From contig JALOAJ010000026.1 of the NCBI GenBank assembly GCA_023228885.1, positions 1 through 33,333 of the forward strand: a stretch of 33,333 nucleotides of DNA. Reading direction: 5' to 3'. Every line of letters begins with the position of its first letter. Position 1 is the stretch's first letter. This document shows positions 1 through 8,597 of the stretch, in pieces. Made by a program: the position numbers and the translations under genes. The notes under the pieces are model-generated. The model was not told where the DNA came from, ran no database searches, and worked only from the letters and a program-made list of their open reading frames with translations. The DNA is from Bacillota bacterium. GTDB lineage: Bacteria > Bacillota > Clostridia > Monoglobales > Firm-18.

Positions 1-28
1 GGCGTGCATTAGCATGTTCATTTTACCC

Positions 29-57
29 TTGACAATTCATAAACGAGCATTTATACT
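29..57 (+). promoter_or_regulatory. Sigma-A-like promoter, distal, for the DUF6076-like gene
   Basis: TTGACA at 29-34 and TATACT at 52-57 are separated by exactly 17 bases, which is close to the vegetative consensus. The transcript would start near 64 and carry a leader of about 185 nt. That leader contains a short GCAAG/CTTGC hairpin (66-70 with 82-86). A second promoter lies downstream at 139-167. Confidence 0.6.
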
Positions 58-138
58 CTACTAAAGCAAGGGGTAGGCTTTCTTGCATTAATTTTGTACC
101 AACTTTTCATCTTTACTTTACACTACCCGGAATTAATG

Positions 139-167
139 TTGATATTTTCAATTCCTTTTGGTATAAT
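139..167 (+). promoter_or_regulatory. Sigma-A-like promoter, proximal, for the DUF6076-like gene
   Basis: TTGATA at 139-144 and a perfect TATAAT at 162-167 are spaced by 17 bases. Transcription would start near 174, giving a leader of about 75 nt that includes the inverted repeat at 201-231. This is the better-placed of the two promoters ahead of the gene at 251. Confidence 0.65.
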
Positions 168-200
168 CTTACTATATGAATGGCATACGTTAAATGCAGG

Positions 201-231
201 ATTGAAAAATCCTTTTTAATGGGTTTTCAAT
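201..231. repeat. Inverted repeat in the leader of the DUF6076-like gene
   Basis: ATTGAAAA (201-208) and TTTTCAAT (224-231) form a perfect 8-bp inverted repeat with a 15-base loop. It lies between the proximal promoter and the AGGAGGGG ribosome binding site at 239-246. It could be an operator or an RNA hairpin affecting translation. No run of T follows it, so a simple terminator is unlikely. Confidence 0.45.
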
Positions 232-250
232 TCTTAACAGGAGGGGTACA

Positions 251-1372
251 ATGAAATTACCGATAAAAGAAAAGCAATCCTTTAACGGTTGCCATATATT
301 TCGTGACAGTAATGGCGAACTAATGAAACTGTATTATTCCTCCGAAGAAGTCCCATCTATTTTTAAAGGTACACGAAAAATTGGTGAGGATTTAATAAAA
401 TTTTGTGAAATTGATTTTGATGAATGGAAAATATTCTTACAGAATATGAGTAGCCATAAGCTTTTTGACGGTGATACCATAGATATTTCCGAAGATGATT
501 ATGATGATTTTATGATGAAATTCGATGAAAAGATTTTAACATTTGGTGAAATAAACTTTGAAATTGCCTTCTATATGACAATTATTTTTAACGAAATAAT
601 GACCGCACAAGACGATGGAAGTGCATCGTTTTTGCTAACAAATGCCGATAGCCTGATAGTGAGAATTGCACATATCATCAACATACAAAGGTTTTTTATC
701 AATGCACTTCATACTTGTTTTCATGAAAATAATAATACATATTCTAACAAGGTTTTAACGTTCTTTTCACATAATCAAGACCTTATTGATTATCAGTTCA
801 CTGCTGCCTTTGGCTTTTTTCCAACTACTAAAGGCGCTCTTGATACTGATAAGCTAATGGAAATATTTGAAGAAACAGGCTCTGTTTTTAACGATTATTT
901 TACCGAAACCCATAAGGATTTAGACCGTATAAATATCGCTGATTGTGCGATTGCAGGAAATATTTTCGACTTATACTTTTTTGAATTGTTGGAGCTTTTT
1001 AAGCAGGGAATACATCTGCAAAAATGTTGGCTTTGTGAACAATTCTTTATTCCCAAAACAAAAAAGACAACCCTGTTTTGCGACAGGATTGTCCGTAATA
1101 ACCGCACTTGCAAGCAAGTCGGTGCAAAGATTAAATTTAACGCAGAGAAAGAAAAAGATAAATATTTAAAGGAATATGATAGGATTTATAACCGATATTA
1201 TACCCGTGCCGAACGCTACGATTATGCCGATTTAACCAACGGCAGGGATAAAATTCAGTTATCCTTTGATGACTTTTTCCACTGGTCGAAAATGGCTAAA
1301 TCGCAGCGCAAACTCTACTTAATGAATGCTGTTTCAGGTGATGAATTGATAGGGCTAATTGATGTTTTCTAA
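251..1372 (+). CDS. DUF6076-like hypothetical protein with a zinc-ribbon-like region
   Basis: The product is a 373-residue soluble protein with no signal peptide or membrane segment. The C-terminal third carries CWLCEQFF, then a Cys in TLFCD and another in NRTCK, which together form a Cys4 zinc-ribbon-like cluster. A very basic, Tyr- and Arg-rich stretch follows (KEYDRIYNRYYTRAERYDYA). From memory this arrangement matches DUF6076-type proteins of Clostridia, often found among mobile DNA; the biochemical function is unknown. The ATG at 251 follows a strong AGGAGGGG (239-246) at good spacing, and two promoters lie upstream, so the gene looks intact and expressed. The next gene is convergent. 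Nucleic-acid binding or a regulatory role is possible but is inferred only from the Cys cluster and basic tail. I am confident it is a gene and moderately confident of the family. Confidence 0.75.
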   Translation: MKLPIKEKQSFNGCHIFRDSNGELMKLYYSSEEVPSIFKGTRKIGEDLIKFCEIDFDEWKIFLQNMSSHKLFDGDTIDISEDDYDDFMMKFDEKILTFGEINFEIAFYMTIIFNEIMTAQDDGSASFLLTNADSLIVRIAHIINIQRFFINALHTCFHENNNTYSNKVLTFFSHNQDLIDYQFTAAFGFFPTTKGALDTDKLMEIFEETGSVFNDYFTETHKDLDRINIADCAIAGNIFDLYFFELLELFKQGIHLQKCWLCEQFFIPKTKKTTLFCDRIVRNNRTCKQVGAKIKFNAEKEKDKYLKEYDRIYNRYYTRAERYDYADLTNGRDKIQLSFDDFFHWSKMAKSQRKLYLMNAVSGDELIGLIDVF

Positions 1373-1388
1373 CAATATTAAATCGGCA

Positions 1389-1424
1389 GGAATGTTTTAT
1401 CGTTATCTAACAATAAACATTTCC
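1389..1424. terminator. Possible weak bidirectional terminator between convergent genes
   Basis: Imperfect inverted arms (1389-1400 and 1413-1424, GGAATGTTTTAT against ATAAACATTTCC) sit exactly between two convergent stop codons. The stem needs a bulge and is AT-rich, and the T-tracts are short. Position is the main support. Confidence 0.25.
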
Positions 1425-1425
1425 C

Positions 1426-2139
1426 TTAGCCAGATTTTTCGGTAATGTACATTTCCAAATCCCAAACACCGTCATCGGATACAAATTTCATTTTCTTGCC
1501 TAAGTCTGCATCCGTGCCGATAAATTTAGATGAAATTCCCTCCGCAACAATTTCTCCGTTGCACTTGATATTGAATAAGCCTGCAACTTCGGAATTTGTG
1601 ATACTCTTTACCTGGGCCGCTTCTATTTGATATATATTTTGCATACCTGATTCATCATCAACGAAAATCTGCGAAACTACTTTTATATTATTTTCCTTGT
1701 TGTTATATTGTATCTGCACATAACCAATGATGTAGTCATTAAAACCTACCTCAAATCCATCACCCTTAAAAAGTCCCAATTTGGAAGCGATAATGTAATT
1801 TCCGCCGCCCCACTGTGCCTCGTATTCCTCAAAAGGCTGCTTTGCAGGGGGAGAGGGCATTTTTCCGTCAGAAAACTTAATATTCTCAAACATAAGCTTG
1901 TTTGTGCCCGCTCCTATTGAAATTAAGTTCTCCTCCTTATCCACGATAATTCTCGTTGCTTCGTTTACCTTATAAATCTTTCCGTTTTTATAGGTGTTTA
2001 TATTGGCTTCAAATAAAATAACCTCGCCAAACCTCAAAGCGTCAAAGGATATCGCCTCAATAGTGTAAACATCTTCGTCGGCAATGCACACTGCAAAAAT
2101 CTTAGTATCAGCCACCACATCATCGCCAAATGTAAACAA
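1426..2139 (-). CDS. Hypothetical protein, probably missing its N-terminus
   Basis: The minus-strand ORF gives 237 residues rich in beta-strand-like segments and acidic residues, with no signal peptide. I do not recognise the family. The only available start is a TTG at 2139 with no Shine-Dalgarno sequence, and the frame closes a few codons upstream at a TAG inside the antisense of the EtfB coding region. The reading therefore begins where the neighbouring ETF homology begins, which suggests the real 5' end was cut off at about 2138. The sequence of the remaining part looks like genuine coding DNA. It could be the C-terminal part of a larger surface-type protein, since the alternation of short beta segments resembles the long SLH protein at 24638, but that is speculation. 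Confidence 0.5.
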   Translation of the reverse strand: MFTFGDDVVADTKIFAVCIADEDVYTIEAISFDALRFGEVILFEANINTYKNGKIYKVNEATRIIVDKEENLISIGAGTNKLMFENIKFSDGKMPSPPAKQPFEEYEAQWGGGNYIIASKLGLFKGDGFEVGFNDYIIGYVQIQYNNKENNIKVVSQIFVDDESGMQNIYQIEAAQVKSITNSEVAGLFNIKCNGEIVAEGISSKFIGTDADLGKKMKFVSDDGVWDLEMYITEKSG

Positions 2140-3346
2140 GGCTATATTACTTACAGATTCTGCATTTGCAGGGGCAGATACTTTGGCAACAAGCTACACC
2201 TTGTCGATGGCAATCAGGCAGCTAAATCCGGATTTAATTATATGCGGCAAGCAAAGCGCTGATGGAGATACCGCCCAAACAGGTCCGTCACTTGCAGAAA
2301 TGCTAAAAATTAGCCAAATTACTAATGTTTTAAAAATAAATGACGTGGGAGGAAACATATCTTGCCATACAAGAACAGGTTCTGTTTCTGTTGATTTGCC
2401 TGCCCTTATTACAGTAGAAAAATTTGCTAATCTTCGTTTTCCCAGTGTAAGGGCAAAGACGAAAGATGTTGAAATTTGGGATGCCAAAAAAATAGGTGCA
2501 GATATAGAAAAGTGCGGTACTAATGGCTCCCCCACAAAAGTGTTAAAAACCTACGAAAACAGCGTTGGAGGCAGAAAGTGCAAATTTATATACCCAAATG
2601 AGCTAATGGAAATTATAAATGTCGAAAGGGAAAAAAGGTCAACTAAATTAGAATATGTTCCCTCTGCAAAAAGGTTTGATGAAGTTTGGGTTATAGGAGA
2701 AGAGCTTGAAAAGATTGCACGTTCAATAGGAAAAAACATCAAAGTATTACCAAAACAAAGGGTAGAAAAAATAGTTGATTTTGCGAGTAAACACAATCCG
2801 AAAGTAATACTTTGGCCGGGAGATTTGTGGGGCAGAGCCAATGCGCCACGTGCAGCGGTTCTCCTAAAAACGGGGTTGTGTGCAGACTGTACCCACCTTG
2901 AAACGGACGGGGACAGATTATATATGTACCGTCCAACTTATAGCGGTAATCTTATGGCAAAAATAAAATGTAGTACAAACCCACAAATGGCAACGGTTAG
3001 GGTATCAAAACCTGACAACAAAGATGTGGTCATAGCTGGAGGAAAAGGTGTAAAGGGTGACTTTGATTTAATAAAAGCCTTTGCCAAGAAAATTGGTGCG
3101 GATGTTGGGGCATCAAGGGGTTTAGTGGATATGGGGATTGCTCCATATCATATGCAGGTAGGTCTGACGGGCAAAGCCATAAGCCCAAGGGTTTATATCC
3201 CTTGCGGAATTTCCGGCGCAATTCATCACACCTGCGCAATTGAGGGCGTCGGCACAATTATTGCCATAAACCCGGATAAAAATGCAAGGATATTTCAGCA
3301 TTCGGACTTTGGAATTATATCTTCATTTAAGGGTATTCCTTTTTAA
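2084..3346 (+). CDS. Fused electron transfer flavoprotein EtfB-EtfA, 5'-truncated
   Basis: The ORF has 420 codons. ETF homology starts only at residue 19 (base 2138). Residues 19-150 match the middle and end of EtfB: AFAGADTLATSY and the nucleotide-binding loop CGKQSADGDTAQTGP. Residues of about 185-420 match EtfA, including GASRGLVDMG, the FAD-binding stretch QVGLTGKAISP and CGISGAIHH. ETFs pass electrons between acyl-CoA dehydrogenases or other flavoenzymes and an acceptor; EtfA binds FAD. Two features are odd. First, roughly the first 80 residues of EtfB are absent, replaced by antisense of the minus-strand gene. Second, EtfB and EtfA are in one frame, although they are normally separate proteins, and the EtfA N-terminal domain is shortened. 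No ribosome binding site was seen at 2084. The gene is probably non-functional as it stands. Confidence 0.75.
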   Translation: MHTAKILVSATTSSPNVNKAILLTDSAFAGADTLATSYTLSMAIRQLNPDLIICGKQSADGDTAQTGPSLAEMLKISQITNVLKINDVGGNISCHTRTGSVSVDLPALITVEKFANLRFPSVRAKTKDVEIWDAKKIGADIEKCGTNGSPTKVLKTYENSVGGRKCKFIYPNELMEIINVEREKRSTKLEYVPSAKRFDEVWVIGEELEKIARSIGKNIKVLPKQRVEKIVDFASKHNPKVILWPGDLWGRANAPRAAVLLKTGLCADCTHLETDGDRLYMYRPTYSGNLMAKIKCSTNPQMATVRVSKPDNKDVVIAGGKGVKGDFDLIKAFAKKIGADVGASRGLVDMGIAPYHMQVGLTGKAISPRVYIPCGISGAIHHTCAIEGVGTIIAINPDKNARIFQHSDFGIISSFKGIPF

Positions 3347-3383
3347 AAATAATGCATTGTCAAAACATAAGGAGATTAATAAT

Positions 3384-5690
3384 ATGAGAGAAAAACTTCT
3401 GTTTAACGATGGATGGAAAATTTGTTTCACTAAACAACTTGAGCCAATTCCCACTAACAAAGGCGGAGCATACCTTGGTGCAAAAACCGAGCGCGCCCAG
3501 TGGGGTTACGCATCGAATAATTATGATGAAACAGTGTGGGGTAACCATGATAACTGGGTTGATGTTACGCTTCCAAATGATTACATCATAACGCAAACGC
3601 CTGATAAAACAAAAAATGAGGCTTGGGGATATTTTGATTATCATAGCGCGTGCTACAAAAAAAGATTTATCCTTAATTCGGAAGATAATAACAAGAGAAT
3701 TACACTATATTTTGAAGGAATTGCCACAAGTTGCGTAATTTATGTAAACGGTTGTTTAATGACTAGAAATTACTCTGCTTATACACCAATTGAAGTTGAT
3801 ATAAGCGATATTGCTAATTATGGCGCTGAGAATACAGTTTACATATTTGTAGATTCCACACCCACAGAAGGATGGTGGTATGGAGGCGGGGGTATTTATC
3901 GTGATGTTTGGCTGTGCAAAACAGCCTTGGTCAATGTAGATTTGTATGGTATCTTTGCAAACCCACAGAAAACAAGTGAAACCCAGTGGAATGTTACAGT
4001 TGAAATAACAATCAGAAACGATGATATTTATCACCAGAAAGTAAATATTGTATCTGATATTATATACAATGACCTTGTGGTTGGAACGGCAAAAACCATT
4101 GCTGCTATTCGGTGCAAAGGAAAACATACAGTTAAAAAGGTTATACAAATTACAAATCCTCGCTTGTGGGACATTGAAAGCCCTTTTCTTTATAAGCTAA
4201 ACGCTCGCATACTTAAGGATGAAAAATTGATTGATATGACTGATGTACATTTTGGTTTTCGGACAGCGGAATTTCATAAGGATTTTGGGTTTTTACTCAA
4301 CGGCAAACAAGTAAAAATAAAAGGTGTTTGCTGCCATGAGGATTATGGAATAACAGGCAGAGTAGTGCCTGATACCGTTAAAGAGCTTCGTTTAAGAAAA
4401 ATTAAAGAAATGGGCGCAAACGGTTATAGAACTGCCCATTATCCTCATAGCGATGTTACAATGAATTTGCTTGATAGAATGGGCTTTTTGGTATTATGCG
4501 AAACGCGTTGGTTTGAATCGACTCCCGAAGGTCTGCATCAGCTTGAGGTGATGATTAAAAACAATCGTAACCACCCCGGAATTATTCTATGGTGTATCGG
4601 AAACGAAGAGTTTTTGCATACCTGCGATAAAGGAAAACGTATAAGCGAAAGCATGATTGCAACTATTAAACGGTTAGATAACGGCCGCCCCATTACTAAC
4701 GCGGTAGATAAAAGTGTTGATACAGCTCCTGTACATACAGTGATGGATGTTATCGGTGTTAATTATAATATTCAAATGTTGGAAAAAACGCGAGAGTCAT
4801 TTCCTAATAAACCTTTAGTTTCTTCCGAAAATTGCGCTTGCGGTTCTACACGCGGATGGTATTTTGCCGACGACCCAACAAAGGGATATTTGAAATCATA
4901 TGATGCCGCAACCTATGCCTTTGCAAATACCCGAAGAAGCACATGGCAAATTATCTCAACAAACGACTGGATTGCAGGCGGATATCAATGGGCTGGGATT
5001 GAACACCGCGGAGAAACAGTTTGGCCAAGATTATGCTCGCAGTCCGGCGCTCTTGATTTGTTTCTTCAAAAAAAAGATGGATATTATCAGAATATTGCTC
5101 ACTGGACGAATGCCCCAATGGTTCATATCTTGCCCCATTGGAATCATAATGGCAGGGAAGGCGATATAATAGATGTGTGGGTATACACAAACTGCCATGA
5201 GGTAGAGCTTTTCCAAGATGGAATTTCTAAAGGAAAGCAGGTAATTGAGCCATGCGGCCATGCTATGTATCAACTGACTTATTCTAATGGCACAATTAGG
5301 GCGGACGGTTGGCGTGAGGACAGGATTATAGCCTCGGAAACAATTGAAACTACAAATATACAGCAAAAACTTGTTCTAACTTTAGAAACGCCAAACCTTA
5401 CCGCAAATGGACGCGATGTGGCAGTAATAACCTGTTACTGTGTAGACGATAAAGGTCGGTTTGTGCCGGATGCAGACCCTATGGTTGAATTTACAGCAAG
5501 CGAATATGGTGAAATAATAGGAACGGGTTCAGATGTTTCTGACCATATTCCTGTAAACAGTTGTACGCGAAAAATGTATGCAGGTCTATGCAGTGTAGCA
5601 GTGAGAGCTGGCACAAGTTCAGGAATCCTAAAAGTATATGTAAAAGCAGATAATCTGGAGGGAGGGTATCTGGAAATAAAACTTGTATAG
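3384..5690 (+). CDS. Glycoside hydrolase family 2 protein (beta-galactosidase type)
   Basis: The product is a 768-residue cytoplasmic enzyme without a signal peptide. The domains in order are a sugar-binding jelly roll (about 1-175), an Ig-like domain (180-290), the catalytic TIM barrel (about 295-590), a DUF4982-type domain (580-655) and a C-terminal GH2 Ig-like domain (660-768). The acid/base Glu is E408 in CIGNEE and the nucleophile is E482 in VSSENC; both are present, so a retaining exo-beta-glycosidase is expected. The exact sugar (galactoside, glucuronide or mannoside) cannot be told. The ATG at 3384 is chosen because AAGGAG lies at 3369-3374; a longer reading from 3282 would overlap the end of the ETF gene and lacks homology. 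It lies 37 bp after the ETF stop and about 1 kb before the glycan operon, so it may share that pathway without sharing its transcript. Confidence 0.9.
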   Translation: MREKLLFNDGWKICFTKQLEPIPTNKGGAYLGAKTERAQWGYASNNYDETVWGNHDNWVDVTLPNDYIITQTPDKTKNEAWGYFDYHSACYKKRFILNSEDNNKRITLYFEGIATSCVIYVNGCLMTRNYSAYTPIEVDISDIANYGAENTVYIFVDSTPTEGWWYGGGGIYRDVWLCKTALVNVDLYGIFANPQKTSETQWNVTVEITIRNDDIYHQKVNIVSDIIYNDLVVGTAKTIAAIRCKGKHTVKKVIQITNPRLWDIESPFLYKLNARILKDEKLIDMTDVHFGFRTAEFHKDFGFLLNGKQVKIKGVCCHEDYGITGRVVPDTVKELRLRKIKEMGANGYRTAHYPHSDVTMNLLDRMGFLVLCETRWFESTPEGLHQLEVMIKNNRNHPGIILWCIGNEEFLHTCDKGKRISESMIATIKRLDNGRPITNAVDKSVDTAPVHTVMDVIGVNYNIQMLEKTRESFPNKPLVSSENCACGSTRGWYFADDPTKGYLKSYDAATYAFANTRRSTWQIISTNDWIAGGYQWAGIEHRGETVWPRLCSQSGALDLFLQKKDGYYQNIAHWTNAPMVHILPHWNHNGREGDIIDVWVYTNCHEVELFQDGISKGKQVIEPCGHAMYQLTYSNGTIRADGWREDRIIASETIETTNIQQKLVLTLETPNLTANGRDVAVITCYCVDDKGRFVPDADPMVEFTASEYGEIIGTGSDVSDHIPVNSCTRKMYAGLCSVAVRAGTSSGILKVYVKADNLEGGYLEIKLV

Positions 5691-6140
5691 AAGCTAAATT
5701 GTCGAATATCAATTTAAGAAGGAGATTACTGAGCATTTTTCAAATGTATAAATATTGATTATCACTCCTCTATCTAATTAAACCTAAATTAGGAGAATGT
5801 ATCGCAAATCGAATTTAAAGCCTGACAAAAGCTTCAATAAATGTCACACCGCCAAGCCAAAGAATTATATTTAAACAACATGAAGATTTACCTATGCCTG
5901 TAGTTATATTGAAATGGAAAGCAATCCCTCCTATTTTGACCGGCTATCTCACTATTATAACGATTGAAAAGTTACCTAGCATAGTTTGGATTTTAGGATT
6001 TGAGTTTTTTTACTTTATCGTTTCACGGGATATTTTGTATTCAGAAGAACAAATTAAGTTTGTAAAAAAATATTACCGAACGCGATAGAAGGTGAACGCC
6101 TAAAGCTGCTTGTTAAAAATGGCCCCTTTATCTTGCAAAA
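5691..6140. other. Non-coding or decayed spacer
   Basis: This 450-bp AT-rich stretch lies after the GH2 gene. I see no convincing gene or terminator. A 64-codon plus-strand ORF (5894-6088) encodes a hydrophobic stretch and could be a fragment of a membrane protein; its frame extends upstream without a start or a ribosome binding site, so I do not call it. Together with the adjacent pseudogene this suggests degraded DNA. Confidence 0.5.
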
Positions 6141-6545
6141 CTAATGCTGTATGTTCTTGTATTCATACACATATGTAATATTAACATTACCCACACGAGA
6201 AGATTGGTGCGTGATGCGTTTATTTTCTTTAACTTTTATTACAAGTTCATTATTCCCCACCCATTCAAATTCGAATTCGGAAGATGAAATAAAAACATTT
6301 CTCCCTTTGTTTTCAAGCTTACGATTTGGATGTAGTATTGATAGTTGATAACTAAACCAAGTTGTCGCTCCCATATTTCTGCAAAAGCTCACAGCTTTAT
6401 TTTTGTTGTCTGGGGAATCTTTTTAGATATTATGGTGTTGTTGCCGATATCTTCTGATTTTTGAAAACCAAACAAAAAAGTTTTTACCAAAGGGAAAGTG
6501 CACAGTAAAACTGCTAATATTAGTTCGACTCGCTGATGCCTAAAC
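6141..6545 (-). pseudogene. Frameshifted remnant of a small membrane-anchored hypothetical protein
   Basis: Reading the minus strand, one frame (about 6545 to 6420) encodes a hydrophobic anchor, LILAVLLCTFPLV, followed by SEDIGNNTIISKKI. It then breaks. A +1/-1 shift into the neighbouring frame continues with SPDNKNKAVSF and MGATTWFSYQLSIL up to the TAG at 6141. SPDxKxKAV followed by GATTxxSYxxSIL is, from memory, a recurring motif pair in short Firmicutes hypothetical proteins with an N-terminal membrane segment. The second frame is closed by TAA just before SPDNK, so the break lies near 6415-6424. No start codon with a ribosome binding site is left at the 5' end. I give no function. Alternative reading: an assembly indel in an intact gene. 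Confidence 0.5.
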
Positions 6546-6662
6546 TAAAATATTAAAATCTAATTATAATAAATGAATATGATATTAAAAAAAGAATACC
6601 CCAATCATACTTGCTGAATACTTATTGAATAATAGAATATATACTTATGGATTCTGCTGTGA

Positions 6663-6701
6663 TATGCTTTTGTTAAAGTATCGCTCTGTTACAAAAGCAT
6701 A
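6663..6701. promoter_or_regulatory. 11-bp inverted repeat ahead of the glycan operon
   Basis: TATGCTTTTGT (6663-6673) and ACAAAAGCATA (6691-6701) are perfect inverted arms of 11 bp with a 17-base loop. The repeat ends 15 bases before the GGGAGAGG ribosome binding site of the first permease gene. No T-run follows. It may be the operator of the operon's regulator or a protective 5' hairpin in the mRNA. No confident -35/-10 pair could be chosen in 6546-6731, which is very AT-rich. Confidence 0.5.
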
Positions 6702-6731
6702 CGAATAAACACGGTAGGGAGAGGTTGTATT

Positions 6732-7691
6732 TTGGGCGTATATAGTCGATTGACCAACAGGTCGATGATTAAAAGACAGGAAAGAAAAAGTAAAACGCTT
6801 GGCACGCTTATAAAGCAAAAGTATTTGTTTATGATGCTTTTTCCTTCTTTGTTATATTATTTTATTTTTCGATATATTCCAATGTATGGCGTTATAATAG
6901 CATTTAAGGATTATAATTTTATTTCTGGTATTTGGGGTAGTAAATGGGTTGGGTTAAAGTATTTTAAGCAATTTTTGCAAAATCCATATTTTTTCAGAAC
7001 TCTGCGTAACACTTTTATTATTAGTATAAACTCATTATTTTGGTTTTTTCCCGTTCCAATTATATTTGCAATTTTGCTTAACGAAGTTAAGAATACTCAG
7101 TTTAAGAAAACAATTCAAACGGTTACATACTTACCTCATTTTATTTCTATTGTTACTGTTGTGGGCTTGTTAAAGCAACTTACATCGCCGACGACCGGAG
7201 TTATCAACGCAGTTATAATGACGTTAGGCGGAAATCCGATTAACTTTTTCATGGAAAAAGGATGGTTTGTTCCCCTGTATGTTATATCCGCAATATGGAG
7301 TGACTTTGGTTGGGGAGCTATTGTATATATTGCCGCAATATCAGGTATTGGACAGGAACTTTACGAAGCAGCATCAATTGATGGAGCAGGACGGTTTAGG
7401 CAAATTTGGCATATAACAATTCCGGGAATTATGCCAACAGTAGTTATTTTGCTTATATTAAGGATGGGAAGTTTATTAGATGTAGGGTATGAAAAAATAT
7501 TGCTGATGTACAACGAAGGCATTTATGAAACCTCGGATGTTATTTCAACTTATATCTACCGGAACGGAATACGTCAAGCAAATTACAGCTTTGGCACGGC
7601 GGTGGGGTTGCTTAATTCTACTGTGTCGCTGGCTCTCGTTATTATGTCCAACTATATTAGCAAAAATGTCACGGAGGTTGGGTTGTGGTGA
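6732..7691 (+). CDS. lplB: Carbohydrate ABC transporter permease, LplB family
   Basis: This is a 319-residue inner-membrane permease with about six hydrophobic segments. The N-terminal signature LFPSLLYYFIFRYIPMYG and the cytoplasmic EAA loop (YEAASIDGAGRFRQIWHITIPG region, Glu 212) are typical of LplB-type permeases that work with YtcP-type partners and large lipoproteins on oligosaccharides. The EAA loop docks the ATPase. The start is TTG at 6732, chosen because GGGAGAGG (6716-6724) is at good spacing; the ATG further in lacks a comparable site. It overlaps the next permease by 7 bases and opens the long operon. No ATPase gene is present in the window, so a shared MsmK/MsmX-type ATPase elsewhere is likely, as for this family in general. 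Confidence 0.92.
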   Translation: MGVYSRLTNRSMIKRQERKSKTLGTLIKQKYLFMMLFPSLLYYFIFRYIPMYGVIIAFKDYNFISGIWGSKWVGLKYFKQFLQNPYFFRTLRNTFIISINSLFWFFPVPIIFAILLNEVKNTQFKKTIQTVTYLPHFISIVTVVGLLKQLTSPTTGVINAVIMTLGGNPINFFMEKGWFVPLYVISAIWSDFGWGAIVYIAAISGIGQELYEAASIDGAGRFRQIWHITIPGIMPTVVILLILRMGSLLDVGYEKILLMYNEGIYETSDVISTYIYRNGIRQANYSFGTAVGLLNSTVSLALVIMSNYISKNVTEVGLW

Positions 7692-8563
7692 AAAATAATT
7701 CAAAAATACAGGCGTTTGATGTGGTAAACGTAATTTTAATGCTGTTTTTAATGGGTGTGGCATTGTATCCAATTGTTTATGAAATTGCTATTTCACTTAG
7801 TTCCGCCAGCTATGTGCAGGCAAACAAAATTTCAGTTTTTCCAAAAGGCTTTAATTTTGATTCGTATAAAAATCTCGTTCAATACCGGATTTTTTGGATA
7901 TCATACAAAAATACGATAGTGTACAGCGTACTTGGTACACTTATTAATCTGACGCTAACCAGCACATTGGCTTTTTGCCTATCCAGACGCGAATTGCTAT
8001 TTAGAAAACAAATTACGCTGTTTATTATTTTTACAATGTTTTTTTCCGGTGGCATGATACCAAATTTCTTGCTTGTAAACTGGCTTGGTATATACAACAG
8101 TATATGGGCAGTGGTGCTGCCTGGCGCAATATCCACGTACAACATGATAATCGTACGAACTTTTATGTCAGGCATTCCTGAAGAAGTTATAGAATCGGTA
8201 AGAATTGATGGTGGAAATGACTTGCAAATTTTTTCAAGGATTGTTTTGCCCCTTTCTAAATCGGCGTTTGCCACAGTGGGGCTGTTTTATTTTATCGGTC
8301 ATTGGAACAGTTATTTCGGACCGATGATATATTTAAGTGACAAAAGCCTTCAGCCGCTGCAAGTTATTTTGAAAGAAATGATTGTTGACCAAAACATCGA
8401 GGGGCTGGGGCTTCGAATGTCTGACTTAAAAGATGAAATGCCAACTTCTGAAATGTTTACTGCGGCATCAATCGTACTTTCTATTATACCTGTGTTATGC
8501 GTATATCCCTTCGTGCAAAAGTATTTTGTAAAAGGAGTTATGATAGGGTCTGTAAAGGGGTAA
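7685..8563 (+). CDS. ytcP: Carbohydrate ABC transporter permease, YtcP family
   Basis: This is the 292-residue partner permease, with six hydrophobic segments and the EAA-like loop ESVRIDGGNDLQIFSRIVLP around residues 165-185. HWNSYFGPMIYL and the C-terminal PFVQKYFVKGVMIGSVKG are hallmark YtcP features. The start is GTG at 7685, with GGAGG at 7673-7677; a second GTG at 7688 is possible. The start overlaps the end of the LplB gene, so translation is probably coupled. It would form a heterodimeric channel with the upstream product, fed by the lipoprotein encoded immediately downstream. Confidence 0.92.
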   Translation: MVKNNSKIQAFDVVNVILMLFLMGVALYPIVYEIAISLSSASYVQANKISVFPKGFNFDSYKNLVQYRIFWISYKNTIVYSVLGTLINLTLTSTLAFCLSRRELLFRKQITLFIIFTMFFSGGMIPNFLLVNWLGIYNSIWAVVLPGAISTYNMIIVRTFMSGIPEEVIESVRIDGGNDLQIFSRIVLPLSKSAFATVGLFYFIGHWNSYFGPMIYLSDKSLQPLQVILKEMIVDQNIEGLGLRMSDLKDEMPTSEMFTAASIVLSIIPVLCVYPFVQKYFVKGVMIGSVKG

Positions 8564-8597
8564 TCAAAAAATAAAATTTATAATGGAGGATGTTTCT

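Noticed and set aside
3282..3383. Longer start for the GH2 gene
   Set aside because: It would overlap the ETF end, has no GH2 homology, and the ATG at 3384 has a good ribosome binding site.
5894..6088. Short hydrophobic plus-strand ORF
   Set aside because: No ribosome binding site, no recognisable family, and it sits in decayed sequence; kept only as a note in the spacer entry.
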